Shown: positions 10,222-21,440 of the stretch, in pieces
Layout of the letters: each line of letters begins with the position of its first letter
How positions within the stretch are numbered: position 1 is the stretch's first letter
Source of the DNA: Hofstenia miamia
Taxonomy: Eukaryota > Xenacoelomorpha > Acoela > Hofsteniidae
NCBI GenBank assembly: GCA_900660155.1
Contig: CABFPE010001099.1
Location: 60,224 to 124,223 of the forward strand
DNA: 64,000 nucleotides
Reading direction: 5' to 3'
Program-made: the position numbers and the translations under genes
Notes under the pieces: generated by a model
Seen by the model: only the letters and a program-made list of their open reading frames with translations
Databases searched by the model: none
What the model was told of the DNA's origin: nothing

Positions 10222-10668
10222 CTACTGGTTTGTAAACATAAGCGACCTACATTTATCCCCGAAAATAATCACGACACAATCAACTAAAATCAAATCCAAT
10301 CCACCTTTCTCGTCAAGCAATCAAAGTTTCAGTCCTATATGTAGCTTTTACATGCAAGTTGTATCCCTCACTACTTGTGGTATGATCCGCTCACACAAAA
10401 AAGAAGGTCTAACGTGTTATGGTTCGGGAATATTTCCATGATGTCAATCAAATTAATGTCTCTACCTACTCTTGAGGATATTCGATCAACAAGGAAATCC
10501 TTAAGTTCAGCTGTTATTTGCTATCACAATCCATCCCACAATTCAAGCTTTGCAAGAGAGATTCCCTTTTTTAACTTTCAACGTGTGTTTCTTGATGATG
10601 GCAAATTTATTGCATTTCAAAATCCAAGAAAAATATGTTCACCTCAACATTTTATGATAGATTGTTGA
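10222..10668 (+). pseudogene. F block with damaged N-terminal ORF (copy 1)
   Basis: Carries the 97-codon ORF (10375-10668) ending QHFMIDC. The KR-rich upstream frame seen in copy 2 is interrupted, because TTTGTCCCAACAACTAAGCG is replaced by TTTGTAAACATAAGCG. The last ~60 bp belong to the surrounding ~70-bp repeat. Base composition is less A+T-rich than the neighbours. No family recognised. Confidence 0.3.
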
Positions 10669-11144
10669 ATTAAAGTTTAATCTTATTTCAAAATTCAATA
10701 TGAATTTAACTATATCTCAAAATTTCAGAATTATTTGTTGAAGGCAAACAGATTTTTTCAAATTAAATTTCTGCACATTCAATTTTACTGGTATGCTTTT
10801 TAATTAGAGTGTTATCTGCTGTATTAGGTCTGGAAAAATTTTTATTCTTAAATTTACTCAATTGAAATGCAATAAATTTGGAACTGTTCTTCTAGTATTT
10901 GGTGTGAATTTAATAATATTTAAATAGTAGTTTATTTGAATTTCAGAAACAGATTTCTAGAAAGGTGTGGAAACTAAGGTATGATTACCTGGCCTAATCT
11001 AGATAAATGTTTCTTAAAATTCAACATCCATATAAATATTTAAAATTCAAGAAAATTATTGAAATATTTATGCCTTAATGATAACACATATCCCTTTAAC
11101 ATTTCACACCAATTTGTGAATATAAATCAGACATTGAAGAAAAT
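10669..11144 (+). repeat. second copy of the degenerate repeat field (copy 1)
   Basis: Direct repeat of ~3010-3490 from the same macro-copy (same GAACTGTTCTTCTAGTATTT, GATTTCTAGAAAGGTGTGG and CACACCAATTTGTGAATA landmarks). It ends abruptly in the assembly gap. Confidence 0.8.
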
Positions 11145-11944
11145 NNNNNNNNNNNNNNNNNNNNNNNNNNNNNNNNNNNNNNNNNNNNNNNNNNNNNNNN
11201 NNNNNNNNNNNNNNNNNNNNNNNNNNNNNNNNNNNNNNNNNNNNNNNNNNNNNNNNNNNNNNNNNNNNNNNNNNNNNNNNNNNNNNNNNNNNNNNNNNNN
11301 NNNNNNNNNNNNNNNNNNNNNNNNNNNNNNNNNNNNNNNNNNNNNNNNNNNNNNNNNNNNNNNNNNNNNNNNNNNNNNNNNNNNNNNNNNNNNNNNNNNN
11401 NNNNNNNNNNNNNNNNNNNNNNNNNNNNNNNNNNNNNNNNNNNNNNNNNNNNNNNNNNNNNNNNNNNNNNNNNNNNNNNNNNNNNNNNNNNNNNNNNNNN
11501 NNNNNNNNNNNNNNNNNNNNNNNNNNNNNNNNNNNNNNNNNNNNNNNNNNNNNNNNNNNNNNNNNNNNNNNNNNNNNNNNNNNNNNNNNNNNNNNNNNNN
11601 NNNNNNNNNNNNNNNNNNNNNNNNNNNNNNNNNNNNNNNNNNNNNNNNNNNNNNNNNNNNNNNNNNNNNNNNNNNNNNNNNNNNNNNNNNNNNNNNNNNN
11701 NNNNNNNNNNNNNNNNNNNNNNNNNNNNNNNNNNNNNNNNNNNNNNNNNNNNNNNNNNNNNNNNNNNNNNNNNNNNNNNNNNNNNNNNNNNNNNNNNNNN
11801 NNNNNNNNNNNNNNNNNNNNNNNNNNNNNNNNNNNNNNNNNNNNNNNNNNNNNNNNNNNNNNNNNNNNNNNNNNNNNNNNNNNNNNNNNNNNNNNNNNNN
11901 NNNNNNNNNNNNNNNNNNNNNNNNNNNNNNNNNNNNNNNNNNNN
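11145..11944. other. assembly gap, 800 Ns
   Basis: Exactly 800 unknown bases. By comparison with copy 3 the missing interval would be about 9.4 kb (equivalent of ~43500-52893), so the stated size is probably wrong. Any reading frame spanning it is an artefact. Confidence 0.98.
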
Positions 11945-12140
11945 TTTCAGTATCACTAACATTAATTTTAATAATTTCAGTTTCACAAGCATTAATTTTA
12001 ATAATTTCAGTATGATAAACATAAATTTTATTAATTTAAGTATCAAAAATTATAATTTTCATAATTTTAGTATCACAACTATAATTTTAATAATTTCAGT
12101 GCCACAAACATTAATTTTAATAACTTCAGTATCACAAATC
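11945..12140 (+). repeat. 30-bp minisatellite (copy 2, degenerate)
   Basis: Six to seven 30-bp units with more point changes and small length changes than elsewhere. The right edge AATACATACAGTATTCC is shared with copy 4 but not with copies 1 and 3. Confidence 0.9.
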
Positions 12141-12308
12141 AATACATACAGTATTCCATCAGAAATTTTCGTGTTGGTTATTGAACTCTGTAAAGATTCA
12201 AGACGACCCGAAAGCATAAAAATATTATATTATATCATTGGTTACCAAGAACAGTGGCAATCTATAGAGATTCACAAACGGTTCTTGTGTCTTAAGAGAA
12301 GAGATTAA
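12012..12308 (+). pseudogene. minisatellite-fused ORF with P1 tail (copy 2), 98 aa
   Basis: ATG lies inside the minisatellite. The repeat codes for Asn/Ile/Ser-rich peptide, then the non-repetitive tail EIFVLVIELCKDS…FLCLKRRD follows. Each array copy reaches the same tail through a different minisatellite frame, so the upstream part is unlikely to be selected. Confidence 0.25.
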
Positions 12309-12974
12309 TTGACAGATTTAGATAACCGCGGCGTCTCGCCAGTTGCCTTAGATACACTAACAATTTTCTATTTGCAGTAAAAATTGTGTTATCGAATTAA
12401 ATATGAATTTGCCGAACAAAAAGGTAGAAACACTGCAACAAACAATGGTAGTCGCGGGTTCGGTATATTCAAATGGGTTGGGTATAATTGCTTAAGATTT
12501 TGGGAGGGATTCATACTTTTATTTATTTAACATTTTATTTTTCAATGGCTATTATCAATACTTTAAAATGGAGTGGGATCCCATGATAGGGATGCAGCTA
12601 TAATTATATTTGAGAAGGAATTGCAAAAGAAATTATAAAATTATGATTAGTCCATTTAATTTGACTTCGCATGTGAAACCCTAATTATATATATATAAAT
12701 TCTGCACGTTTCTGAGTCGGCGGACAAGTCTCGTGTAAAATGTTTTTAAAAAGCTCAGGGAAATATAAAGGTCTTCTAAGTTACTAATTACCATTGCTGC
12801 TCTTAGAAGAATTGAAGATGATAGAATGATAGTGGTGCGGATTATTATTTTCAATAGAATAAAGAATCTGATGGAGATACAACTAAATTATTTCAACGGG
12901 CACTTAAAGCTTTGTTTCGCATCAAGTTTTTCTCGTTCTTTATATATAAAATCCACCATAAGAATAAAAGTTTT

Positions 12975-13225
12975 CTATCAATAAACGTTTACAAGCATAG
13001 CAATTACTAGCTTGAATTACACACTCCGTTTCATTAACAAAGCTGTTAATTTGTTTGCAAGCTGACAAATATTCGATAAGTCATTCAATAGTAAAATCGG
13101 CACATTTCTCAAAAACAACACTTTCAATAAGCATTATTGCAAAGAAATCAATACAACTTTACAGTAGCCATTAAGTGAAAGATTTTCAACCAGTTTTTTT
13201 AGCATACAAACCAATTCCATTAGGT
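12975..13225 (-). pseudogene. BTB/BACK-like coding relic, block A version (copy 2)
   Basis: Same broken minus-strand peptide as in the other block A copies (FEKCADFTIE, stop, LIEYLSACK). No difference seen. Confidence 0.28.
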
Positions 13226-13314
13226 AAGAACTAGAAGGATCCCTATTACTCCGATTTTGTAATGTACTTATGGCAAACAAGACACATGTAGAGCTTGTGA
13301 TTTAAAATCAGCTC

Positions 13315-13380
<66 letters not shown>
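13315..13380. repeat. (AT)n microsatellite, block A copy 2
   Basis: Longer uninterrupted left part than in the other copies, with the total block length unchanged. Confidence 0.95.
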
Positions 13381-13383
<3 letters not shown>

Positions 13384-13812
13384 GCTTTTTGCTATGAAAT
13401 ACCGGCCGAAATTTCTAATCCACTTACCGAGAATTGCACTTTTTTTCAAAATGGTAGCTAGTATAATGAAACACTTCACTGCAAAATTTCAAGGATTTAT
13501 GCGTGAAAACGTTGTCATGATGAGGTTTTAAAAAAATTTAAATTTTCAAAAGGCATGATAGTTAATCAGAGTGTAGAAATAAATATAAAATTTTGGCTAC
13601 TTTTTACTAAATTCTAGTACAAGCTCTAAGCATTTTATTTAGATGTAAAGCAAAATTTCAATCACTATATGTTTCTTAATTATTACTTAAATGTAAAAAG
13701 TATTTGAGACAATCTAAATGAGACTACAACGTAAATATAGAAGGTGATTTCATATTGGCAATCAAACAGAAATTATATTCTAAATTTCATTTTCACATGG
13801 CATCAACTACTA

Positions 13813-14389
13813 AGTCCATTACTGTGATATCTGTGATTTAACACGTCAAAATTGTAAACAACAAAACCGTCGCTTTATGCTATAACTAATTAATTTTTGC
13901 AAACAAAATCGCATTTACCACTTACATACATTTCTGCATATGCAGTCAAATCACAAAGTTCATTTTCAAAGTTTTTCAAAGCTTTTTAATTTATATTATT
14001 TTAACCTGTTTTGGAAATAATAGCTAGTACTATTTACAGGAAATGGAGGGAAATGATTTCCGATTTGTAAGAAATGTTATTTATTTTACAATATGAAAAT
14101 ATAAATTTTTTATGAGCCAACAGAAAAAACTTATCGAGAAATATAATATTGATTGAAGAATTCCTATTTGGAAATTGGAATTGAAGTTTATTACAAAGGC
14201 ACTCAAACTTCATATTTCAGTGAGCAAAAATTAGGATACGCAATTAATTATAATTATTTTTTGATAATGTCTTCATTTAAATGTTGAAAATTTGGGAAAT
14301 ATATTGAAAATATACTATAGGTTTTCTAGGTTTAAGTTTCATTTTCTTGATAAATTCAAATCAAATTAATTTTATGGTGTACAGCCGTT
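13813..14389. other. segment private to copy 2
   Basis: Begins AGTCCATTACTGTGATATC directly after block A and rejoins the common sequence near GAAAATTTTGATATATTTTG (~14392). Not found in the other three copies. A+T-rich, with no ORF of note and no terminal repeats seen, so whether it is an insertion or the ancestral state lost elsewhere is open. Confidence 0.6.
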
Positions 14390-15019
14390 TGAAAATTTTG
14401 ATATATTTTGGTAATGACTTCCCCCAGAGCTATACATGAATTACAATAACAAATGTAGATTTTAATTATATGAATGAACTTCAAAGAACAGATTTCTAGA
14501 ATTGTGGTACAAATAAGGTATGATTGCATGACATATTCTATACACCTTTTACTTTGATTTTGATAACAGATTTATTATAAAAAATCTATATTGTCATTTT
14601 AAATAATTTTTTTATAAATATCAGAATTCCAAAATTGAATATATATTTTCTTATACTTCAGGATAGCGAAAGATTTCATTGTATTTTCATACGTCGCTAA
14701 AGCAACTGGTATTAACAGGATTATAGGAATATTTTATTTGAATTTCAAAGAACAGATTTCTATAGTTAAACTGATGTTAATGAAAATTTATTTAATACTT
14801 ATAGGAAAATAAAGAAAAAAAATTTATGACTTGTAGAATTAATAAATTTTCTGCATCCTACCAAAAAACTCAGATGTCCTACCTTCCTCTTTTGGGAGCA
14901 ATGTTTTCTTTCTACACTTCTTTATCCTTTCTATTAAACCCTGCCGGATGTTAACGCAACAAACTCTGTATTGATGGGGTACAGTATATCCCTTTCTTTT
15001 GTATTTGTGTCTTTTTGAC
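14390..15019. repeat. satellite-type repeat then private sequence (copy 2)
   Basis: 14390-14640 and 14745-14825 match copy 3 (~34865-35110 and ~35205-35285). 14640-14745 and 14830-15019 are private; the latter includes CCTTCCTCTTTTGGGAGC and CCTGCCGGATGTTAACGC, higher in GC than usual. No coding signal recognised. Confidence 0.55.
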
Positions 15020-15071
15020 TATATATATATATATATATATATATATCTCAATATATATATATATATATATA
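15020..15071. repeat. (AT)n microsatellite before F block 2a
   Basis: Two AT runs separated by CTCA, immediately upstream of the first F block of copy 2. The second F block is likewise preceded by an AT tract. Confidence 0.93.
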
Positions 15072-15107
15072 AAAGGCAAACAGATTTTTTCAAATTAAAC
15101 TTCTACC

Positions 15108-15649
15108 ATCAATATTAAGTTTATGATGATCAATACAATGAAACAAAGAAAACCGAAAAGAAAGGAATTAATTCCAACATCTGAAAAAACAGCAAAATCT
15201 ACTGGTTTGTCCCAACAACTAAGCGACCTACATTTATCCCCGAAAATAATCACGACACAATCAACTAAAATCAAATCCAATCCACCTTTCTCGTCAAGCA
15301 ATCAAAGTTTCAGTCCTATATGTAGCATTTACATGCAAGTTGTATCCCTCACTACTTGTGGTATGATCCGCTCACACAAAAAAGAAGGTCTAACGTGTTA
15401 TGGTTCGGGAATATTTCCATGATGTCAATCAAATTAATGTCTCTACCTACTCTTGAGGATATTCGATCAACAAGGAAATCCTTAAATTCAGCTGTTATTT
15501 GCTATCACAATCCATCCCACAATTCAAGCTTTGCAAGAGAGATTCCCTTTTTTAACTTTCAACGTGTGTTTCTTGATGATGGCAAATTTATTGCATTTCA
15601 AAATCCAAGAAAAATATGTTCACCTCAACATTTTATGATAGATTGTTGA
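15108..15649 (+). pseudogene. F block 2a: KR-rich ORF plus 97-codon overlapping ORF
   Basis: 542-bp block, the same length as F block 2b. ORF 15123-15422 (99 aa) starts MMINTMKQRKPKRKE, a basic nuclear-localisation-like stretch, then Ser/Thr/Gln/Pro-rich sequence. ORF 15356-15649 (97 aa) overlaps it in another frame and ends inside the common ~70-bp repeat. A minus-strand ORF at 15095-15301 is the shadow of the first. A +1 slip between the two plus frames near 15360-15420 could join them, but no slippery site is evident. Not recognised; may be an exon or transposon piece. Confidence 0.3.
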
Positions 15650-15963
15650 ATTAAAGTTTAATCTTATTTCAAAATTCAATATGAATTTAACTATATCTCA
15701 AAATTTCAGAATAATTTGTTAAAGGCAAACAGATTTTTGAAAATTAAGTACGAAATTTCTGCACATTCAAACTTACTGGCTTGACTTTATAATCTGAGTG
15801 TTTTCTGAGGTATTAGATCTTGAATAATTTTGGTTCTTAAATTTACACAATTGAAATGCAATAAAATTGGAACTGTTCTTCTAGTATTTGGTGAAATTTA
15901 ATAATATTTAAATAAAAGTTTATTTGAAATTCAGGAAAAGATTTCTAAAAGGTGTGTGGAAAC
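15650..15963 (+). repeat. degenerate repeat field (copy 2)
   Basis: Matches copy 1 at ~4250-4560 (AGTACGAAATTTCTGCACATTC; GAACTGTTCTTCTAGTATTTGG). No gene. Confidence 0.75.
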
Positions 15964-16710
15964 TTAGGTATGCCTGCCATTGTAATCTAGGTGCCAAATA
16001 TTTTGAATTAAAAATCAGTACTGATATATGGAGTTAGCGGTTACAATTTTATTTGAATTACAAGATTCTGATTTCTAGAAAGGAGGTAAAACTAAGGTAT
16101 GCTTACCTAGCTTAATCTAGGCACCTGTTACTTGGATTTTAATAACAGATTTTGTTTAATAAATTCATTTCAAATATTTCTTTTGAACTTCAGAATATTA
16201 AAAGTTAATTATTTTCATGTAAAATTTTGACATATGTTAATAGAAATCAGTCCTGAATTAAATAGATTTGTCATAATAATTGTAGATTGAAAGTATAATC
16301 ATATTTCAAAATTCAAGATGAATTTAACTATATCTCAAAATTTCAGAATAATTTGTTAAAGGCAAACAGATTTTTTTAAATTAAATAAGAAATTTCTGCA
16401 CATTCAAATTTAATGATTGCATTTCAAAATATATCTTTTAATCTTCAGAATAATAAAAGTTCATTATTTTCATGTAAAATTTTGATATATTTTATTGGAA
16501 ATCAGTCATGAATTATATAGATTGGTCATAAAAATTGTAGATTGCAATTTTATTTGAATTTCAAAGATCAGATTTCTAGAAAGGTGTAGAAACTAAGATA
16601 TGCTTACCTGGCCTAATCTAGATACCTCTTACATTAATTTTAATATCAGATTTTGTTTTGTAAATTCAAAATTTCATTATTACTTATAAACTACAGAATT
16701 TTAAAAGTTA
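15964..16710 (+). repeat. ~250-bp satellite array, plus orientation (copy 2)
   Basis: Reverse complement of the array at 4561-5308, 36986-37731 and 57503-58250: here GATTTCTAGAAAGGAGGTA and GATTTCTAGAAAGGTGTAG read on the plus strand, with AATCAGTACTGATATATGG at the left end instead of the right. It is interrupted at ~16290-16435 by a piece of the ~70-bp repeat. Confidence 0.85.
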
Positions 16711-17230
16711 CGTTTGAGTAAAGTTTTTAATATTATTTTTTTGTACATTATGTTTATTCTATTTTTCTTTATTAATGTTTAAAAGAAGCATTAGTCCACT
16801 AATCAGCGAATTCTGCTTTTTCCATCTTTGGGAATGATAAAATTTGAAAATATCTGTCTGTTGAACAACCTTTGTGGAACTACAATTTTTTATATTATCA
16901 GTTGTAGTGATTTTTATTAAATTTGAAAGTGCTTAAAATATATGAATTATGCAATTTTAGTTTGTCATGAGTTTGAACTGACCACTGGTGAGTAGATTGT
17001 TAATACTTTGGTTTTAGATGGACATTTACATTGAAAACAATTACTTTTCACTCATAGTTTTGAAAATAGGAGCTAGCATTCAATTTGCAACGAATATTTG
17101 CTTAACCAAATGATGACTAATTGGGGGTTAGAAAATACCTTTACACCTATTTATTCTTCTGCCAAATGCCGTTGCATGTTAGTATTACTTTGAGCTTAAG
17201 GGCATTTGATTGAACCGTCGATAACTACTG
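16711..17230 (+). repeat. diverged paralogue of the repeat field (copy 2 only)
   Basis: 16780-16925 is a diverged version of ~3660-4060 in copy 1 (GAATGATAA, GAACAACCTT, TATTATCAGTT landmarks). The remainder to 17230 is private and A+T-rich, with no gene seen. Confidence 0.5.
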
Positions 17231-17420
17231 GCGATGCGTAGCAGTACATCATTTATGCATCTGCACATTCCTAAGTCAGGTGACAAGTCTAGCCCACAAG
17301 TTCCTATGTATAAAATATCATATAAAGATTTGCGAAAGATAAAGTGCTTCTCAGTTAGTAATTACCATTGCTCATCTTAGAATAATTGTTGATCATAGAA
17401 GAGACAGCGGACATATTTTG
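17231..17420 (+). repeat. remnant of the ancestral block A/G unit (copy 2 only)
   Basis: CATCTGCACATTCCTAAGTC, CAAGTCTAGCCCA, and TTAGTAATTACCATTGCTC parallel 700-800 in block A and 26060-26345. It directly precedes P2, in an order not preserved in the other copies. Confidence 0.6.
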
Positions 17421-17444
17421 GAAACATAAAACTATAATATCACA

Positions 17445-17654
17445 TGGATGATAGCTAAGAACAGCGGCAATCTATGGAGATTCATGAATGGGTTTTTGTG
17501 TTCCAAAAGAAGAGATTGTTAAGTTGAAGATTTAGATAAATGCGGCGTCTTCCCAGTTGCCTTGGATAAACTTACAGAGAATAGAAACAATTTTATCTAT
17601 GCATTAAGGGCTGTGTTCGTAAATTTAATATGTATTAGTACAAGGAAATGGTAG
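17445..17654 (+). pseudogene. coding relic P2 (copy 2)
   Basis: Same arrangement as at 5310-5519 with small changes: GVFPVALDKLTENRNNFIYAL in place of GVFSVALDK…NNVIYAL. Both changes keep the frame open. Upstream the frame also reads YNITWM, as relic P3 reads YNIVSHRW. Confidence 0.35.
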
Positions 17655-18963
17655 AAACACGTGGATCGGGTAGAAGCGCTTAAGACTTAGTTATTGGGAG
17701 TGTTTGTTAATACTTTTAATAATCAATTTCCCAGCTTAATGTGAGTTTTGTTCTATTCTGGTACAGTATGCTTGTGCATATTAATGTATGCCTTTATAAA
17801 ATTCAAAACTTTCTAAACAGTACTTAGATTTAGGATATGTCAAGCATCCCTTAGCATCCCCTTGGCTATATATGTATGCAATCACGCACACTAATAAAGT
17901 GCTTGAAGTGTCGACTTGTCATAGTTAATTACATTCAATTACTAAAATTTCACATCCATGAATAATACAATTGGTCTCATTTCAATTGCACACTGATAAA
18001 ATATTTTGAGCACACTATACATTAAATCTAGATAGAAATAACTTATCGTTTGCATAATACATCTCATAGATTGAAGCTAACTAAAGAGTGCTATAATGAA
18101 ATGTTTATGAATACGCCAAATTAAATCTAAAATTAAATTCAATCCTTAATTAATAAAATGGTTAATCGAGTCATAATGTTAATATGTTCATCAAAAACTT
18201 TTTTCTGGAAAGTCAAACAAATTTGAGTTTATATCATAAGAATTATGGGATATAATGAAAATATTGTAAATTACTCCTACAATTTCAATTAAAATCTGAA
18301 ATATGGTCACAGTTTAAAAGGTTCATATTAGGCAGTGGAGGTGAATACCCAGAATTTTCTGATAAAGCGAGTAATTGTAATTTTGAATATGTTGTGAAAA
18401 TAGATTCTAAAAAGACATTTTACAATGCAACCTCTTAAAATTTTCCAAAATAATTTTGCCCTAGCGAATCTCCTGACGGAGCATTCCAACACATATCTCA
18501 TTCCCTATGTACGAGAGATAATTGTGAGATAATTATGAAATTAAAATTTCAAATTTTAAATTTAAGAAAGAAAACTTGAAAAAATCTATCTTTGTGACGT
18601 AAAATAATTTTACCGCAAGAGGGCTACAAAATGTTGACCAAAATTTCTTCATATGTGCATATTACATTTAGAGCGAGAATCGTAAATGTCATTAAAAAAT
18701 GATTAGAAACAGATACAATTTTTAAAAACCTGAATCTTAATAATACAAAAAATATATTTCAAGATTAAACGCAAAAAGGATATATTCCCCAAAAATAATA
18801 TGACAGTTTGTTAGACTTAAATCTCTAGTAGAAGTATTTTCTTAATATTTGAAGATAAAAATTTTTTACAAATAGTTTTGGAAATCGTTGATGCAAGCGA
18901 TTTCAAATATAGTGCACTATTTTATTAGATTAGTGCTCAAAGAGTTGTCACAAGGCAGAATAA
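17655..18963. other. A+T-rich stretch without recognised gene (copy 2)
   Basis: Near 18165 about 200 bp present in the other copies (6026-6226 in copy 1) is missing. At ~18204 CTGGAAAGTCAAACAAATTT is present only here, between T-runs, and looks deleted in the others. Confidence 0.55.
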
Positions 18964-19476
18964 TTTTTGTGTGAAAAGATCTGTCAGATGAAATATATTG
19001 TAGTGGAAACGAGGGAATTATTAAAGTTGTGTAACAACTACAACATTGAAGAGTAAGTGTCTAGAACTGATGTTAATAGGAAGGATATTCCTAATACAGA
19101 AGGATCCAAATGATCTTAGAAAACAAATTCAAGCTTACAAAATGTCTGCAAAAATTAAGCCATTACATTTGGTGGTGTCAAGAAGGCTGACAAGTTACTT
19201 AGAGAAGAGCAGATTGATGTCAGAGATGGTGGAGAATTCCATTGGAGGGAAATAAACTTTACAATGGGATAGGTATACGCCACGAAAGCCTATAATATAG
19301 TATCACATAGATGGATACTAGAAACAGTAGCAGGTAATAAAGCTTCACAAAGAGGTCTTCGGTTCCAAAGGAAAAGATTGTTAAGTGACATATTTAGATT
19401 AAATGTACACTTTTCAGTTGTTATGTTTGCAAAGCATAGAACCAATTTTCTCTGTGTAGTTATAATTTCTTCTTAA
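18964..19476 (+). pseudogene. coding relic P3 (copy 2 type)
   Basis: Same frame and stops as copy 1 up to INFTMG. The final open stretch (19273-19473, 67 codons) continues as GLRFQRKRLLSDIFRL and FAKHRTNFLCVVI, instead of being replaced by the downstream ORF duplicate. This is probably the older form, because copy 3 shares it. Confidence 0.35.
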
Positions 19477-20351
19477 ATTAAAAAATACATTAGTCCAAAA
19501 AAGAAGTAGAAACATGGTAATCCACAACGATGTACGTGGGTTGCTCATACATGGTTGAGTTTGGGTCTGCTGAGTACAGTTTTTTAGAACTTAGTTTGTA
19601 AGGGTATATTTAGGTAGATATTTTAAAAATGCTAATAAATTTGAATAAATGATTTTACAATACCTTCCTCATAGGCGATCACCAACATCATAGTATGGCG
19701 CGGGGTCTCGTGATTGGAATGCAACTTTAATTCACTTTATAACATTCAAAATTGTATTTTAAAAAGAATTAGAAATGAAACAACATGCTTTGAAGTGATT
19801 TTTTAGGCTCGAGTTGAGTTATAATTATAATTAATTAGGCCAGCATGTTACAAGAAAGGCATGGAAATTAATAACAAGAACATGAATGGAAAATTTAATG
19901 AGACTCGTTATTGAAAAGGGTCATTTTGTCACCATAATAGAAAAAATTTGAATAGTTTCATTGGAATATAACTAATCAATATCTAAAGATACAGAAACTT
20001 TTTCATTTTTGAAAATGCTCAATCTAATCAGAAATGTTTTTGATCTACACTAATTTTGTTGGTAGACTTCTTCGATTCATCTCAAGGGGTTTCAACTGAC
20101 CAAAAACTCTTTGCTTTTCTTTTCTGTAATTTAAAGTTACGTTCGCAAGGAATTTTTTGAACAGAAATGCTCATCCAACAGAAATGTTCGAAGTAGTATA
20201 TTTCTGTAACAATGTTTTTAAGTTTGAGTGATATTATGTGTTAATGAATTGTGGTAAGTCTTCCCAAAAACTGATTGAGAACAAAATTGATTTACCAAAA
20301 TACTGATTGTTGCCTTTTCAAAATAGTAGTCGAAATAATTTTTAGCTTTTT
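19477..20351. other. stretch without recognised gene before 137-aa ORF (copy 2)
   Basis: Nearly identical to copy 1 from AAATTAAAAAATACATTAG onward. No coding signal. A few private substitutions near 20237-20250 and 20314. Confidence 0.5.
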
Positions 20352-20765
20352 GTGTCCTTTACATTACTAAATTCTGATATTAAATTTACTAATTCGTATT
20401 CACTCAAATTTTCATACAAATATTTTCAATTTTTATGTGCAAAACCTATTTTTAATTTAATCATTTTATTTTCATTTTTATATCATTTTTTCTATCATTC
20501 GTTGCTTAAAAATTACAACACTTTGGAGGATTTAACTATTTTGTTTCCAAATATGTATATTTTTGTTATATTTATTTTTCAAATTATTTTACATAAGCAA
20601 AGAACCAGAAGCAAAACCTTATTCATTGGCAAATATGTACATATAGGAATATTATTTCTTATCAGAATCAGTACAGTGCAAAAAAATATTTTGGGTGTTA
20701 AATTTATGTTGATAAAATTTGTGTTTTATTATTTCGTCTGTGTTTTACTCAGTATATTAAATTGA
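20352..20765 (+). CDS. hypothetical 137-aa hydrophobic ORF (copy 2)
   Basis: As in copy 3, residue 13 is T and residue 29 is C (FLCAKP), against I and F in copies 1 and 4. No other difference noticed. Confidence 0.2.
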   Translation: MSFTLLNSDIKFTNSYSLKFSYKYFQFLCAKPIFNLIILFSFLYHFFYHSLLKNYNTLEDLTILFPNMYIFVIFIFQIILHKQRTRSKTLFIGKYVHIGILFLIRISTVQKNILGVKFMLIKFVFYYFVCVLLSILN

Positions 20766-20953
20766 AACATTGAGATGGCACAGCCACCCAAATAAGAATA
20801 TTGGGGTAGCAATTGCCATTCCACTTCCGGCGCTACTGTTAATACATCTGCATTCTATTCATTTAGTTACCAATCTTTGGAATTAAAAAAATTGACCGCT
20901 TTTCTCTGATAATTTTTAAATTAATTAATGGAAAATTAAAACCTAAATATAAA

Positions 20954-20981
20954 TGTTCAAGAATTTTTCAGTTCTTGAACA
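20954..20981. other. perfect 10-bp inverted repeat (copy 2)
   Basis: TGTTCAAGAA / TTCTTGAACA with an 8-nt spacer, unchanged. Confidence 0.6.
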
Positions 20982-21440
20982 ATTATTGAATATCCAATAT
21001 TTTACTTAATAAAAATTGCGTAGACAGTGATGATGTTTGCAAGTGTTTGAGATGAACTTTGTTTGTTCAGAAATTATTATTCTCACTTATGTAGTCAAAC
21101 TAAACAATTGAGAAATTATTAAAAGCAATTGTGCTAAACATTTTTATATTAAAATTATAGATAGGAATTTACAGGAATGCAAAATATATTGTTTCTGGGA
21201 AAACTAATTATAAAAATAACATTCAACAATTATATATTTTCCACATTTAAATACATTTATTTCTAATATCAAATAATTTAAGTGACACTTGTATTAATAT
21301 AATTCGATTTTGGGTAAAACATTATGCATGTTTTGGAAAATAATAACCTAAATTACTGGAATTATTGATAAGCACTGGTTATGCAATATCTGGACGCATA
21401 TTTCTGTATGAGTGATTGATATCTGCTTTAATAGAAGTGA

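Larger units (their letters stand above)
1..11144 (+). repeat. 20.5-kb tandem array, copy 1 (5' and 3' truncated)
   Basis: First visible copy of the macro-repeat. It enters the window inside the 30-bp minisatellite and stops at the N gap, so about 9.3 kb of the unit (the part seen at 44471-52913) is absent. Landmarks at 1337, 3962, 7113, 8476 and 9703 recur in copy 4 at a constant offset of 52941-52942. From the end of the minisatellite to ~9.9 kb the two copies therefore differ by only one net base of length and a few substitutions. Confidence 0.93.
12157..13812 (+). repeat. conserved 1,656-bp block A (copy 2)
   Basis: Same length as the other copies. Visible differences are a changed start of the (AT)n tract (CTCATATAT instead of CTCATAAAT) and one base in the T-run near 13441. 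The right border, where copy 2 leaves the others, is after CATCAACTACTA. Confidence 0.92.

Noticed and set aside
11059..12046. Long ORFs on both strands across the gap
   Set aside because: They consist almost entirely of unknown bases; only the short edges are real sequence.
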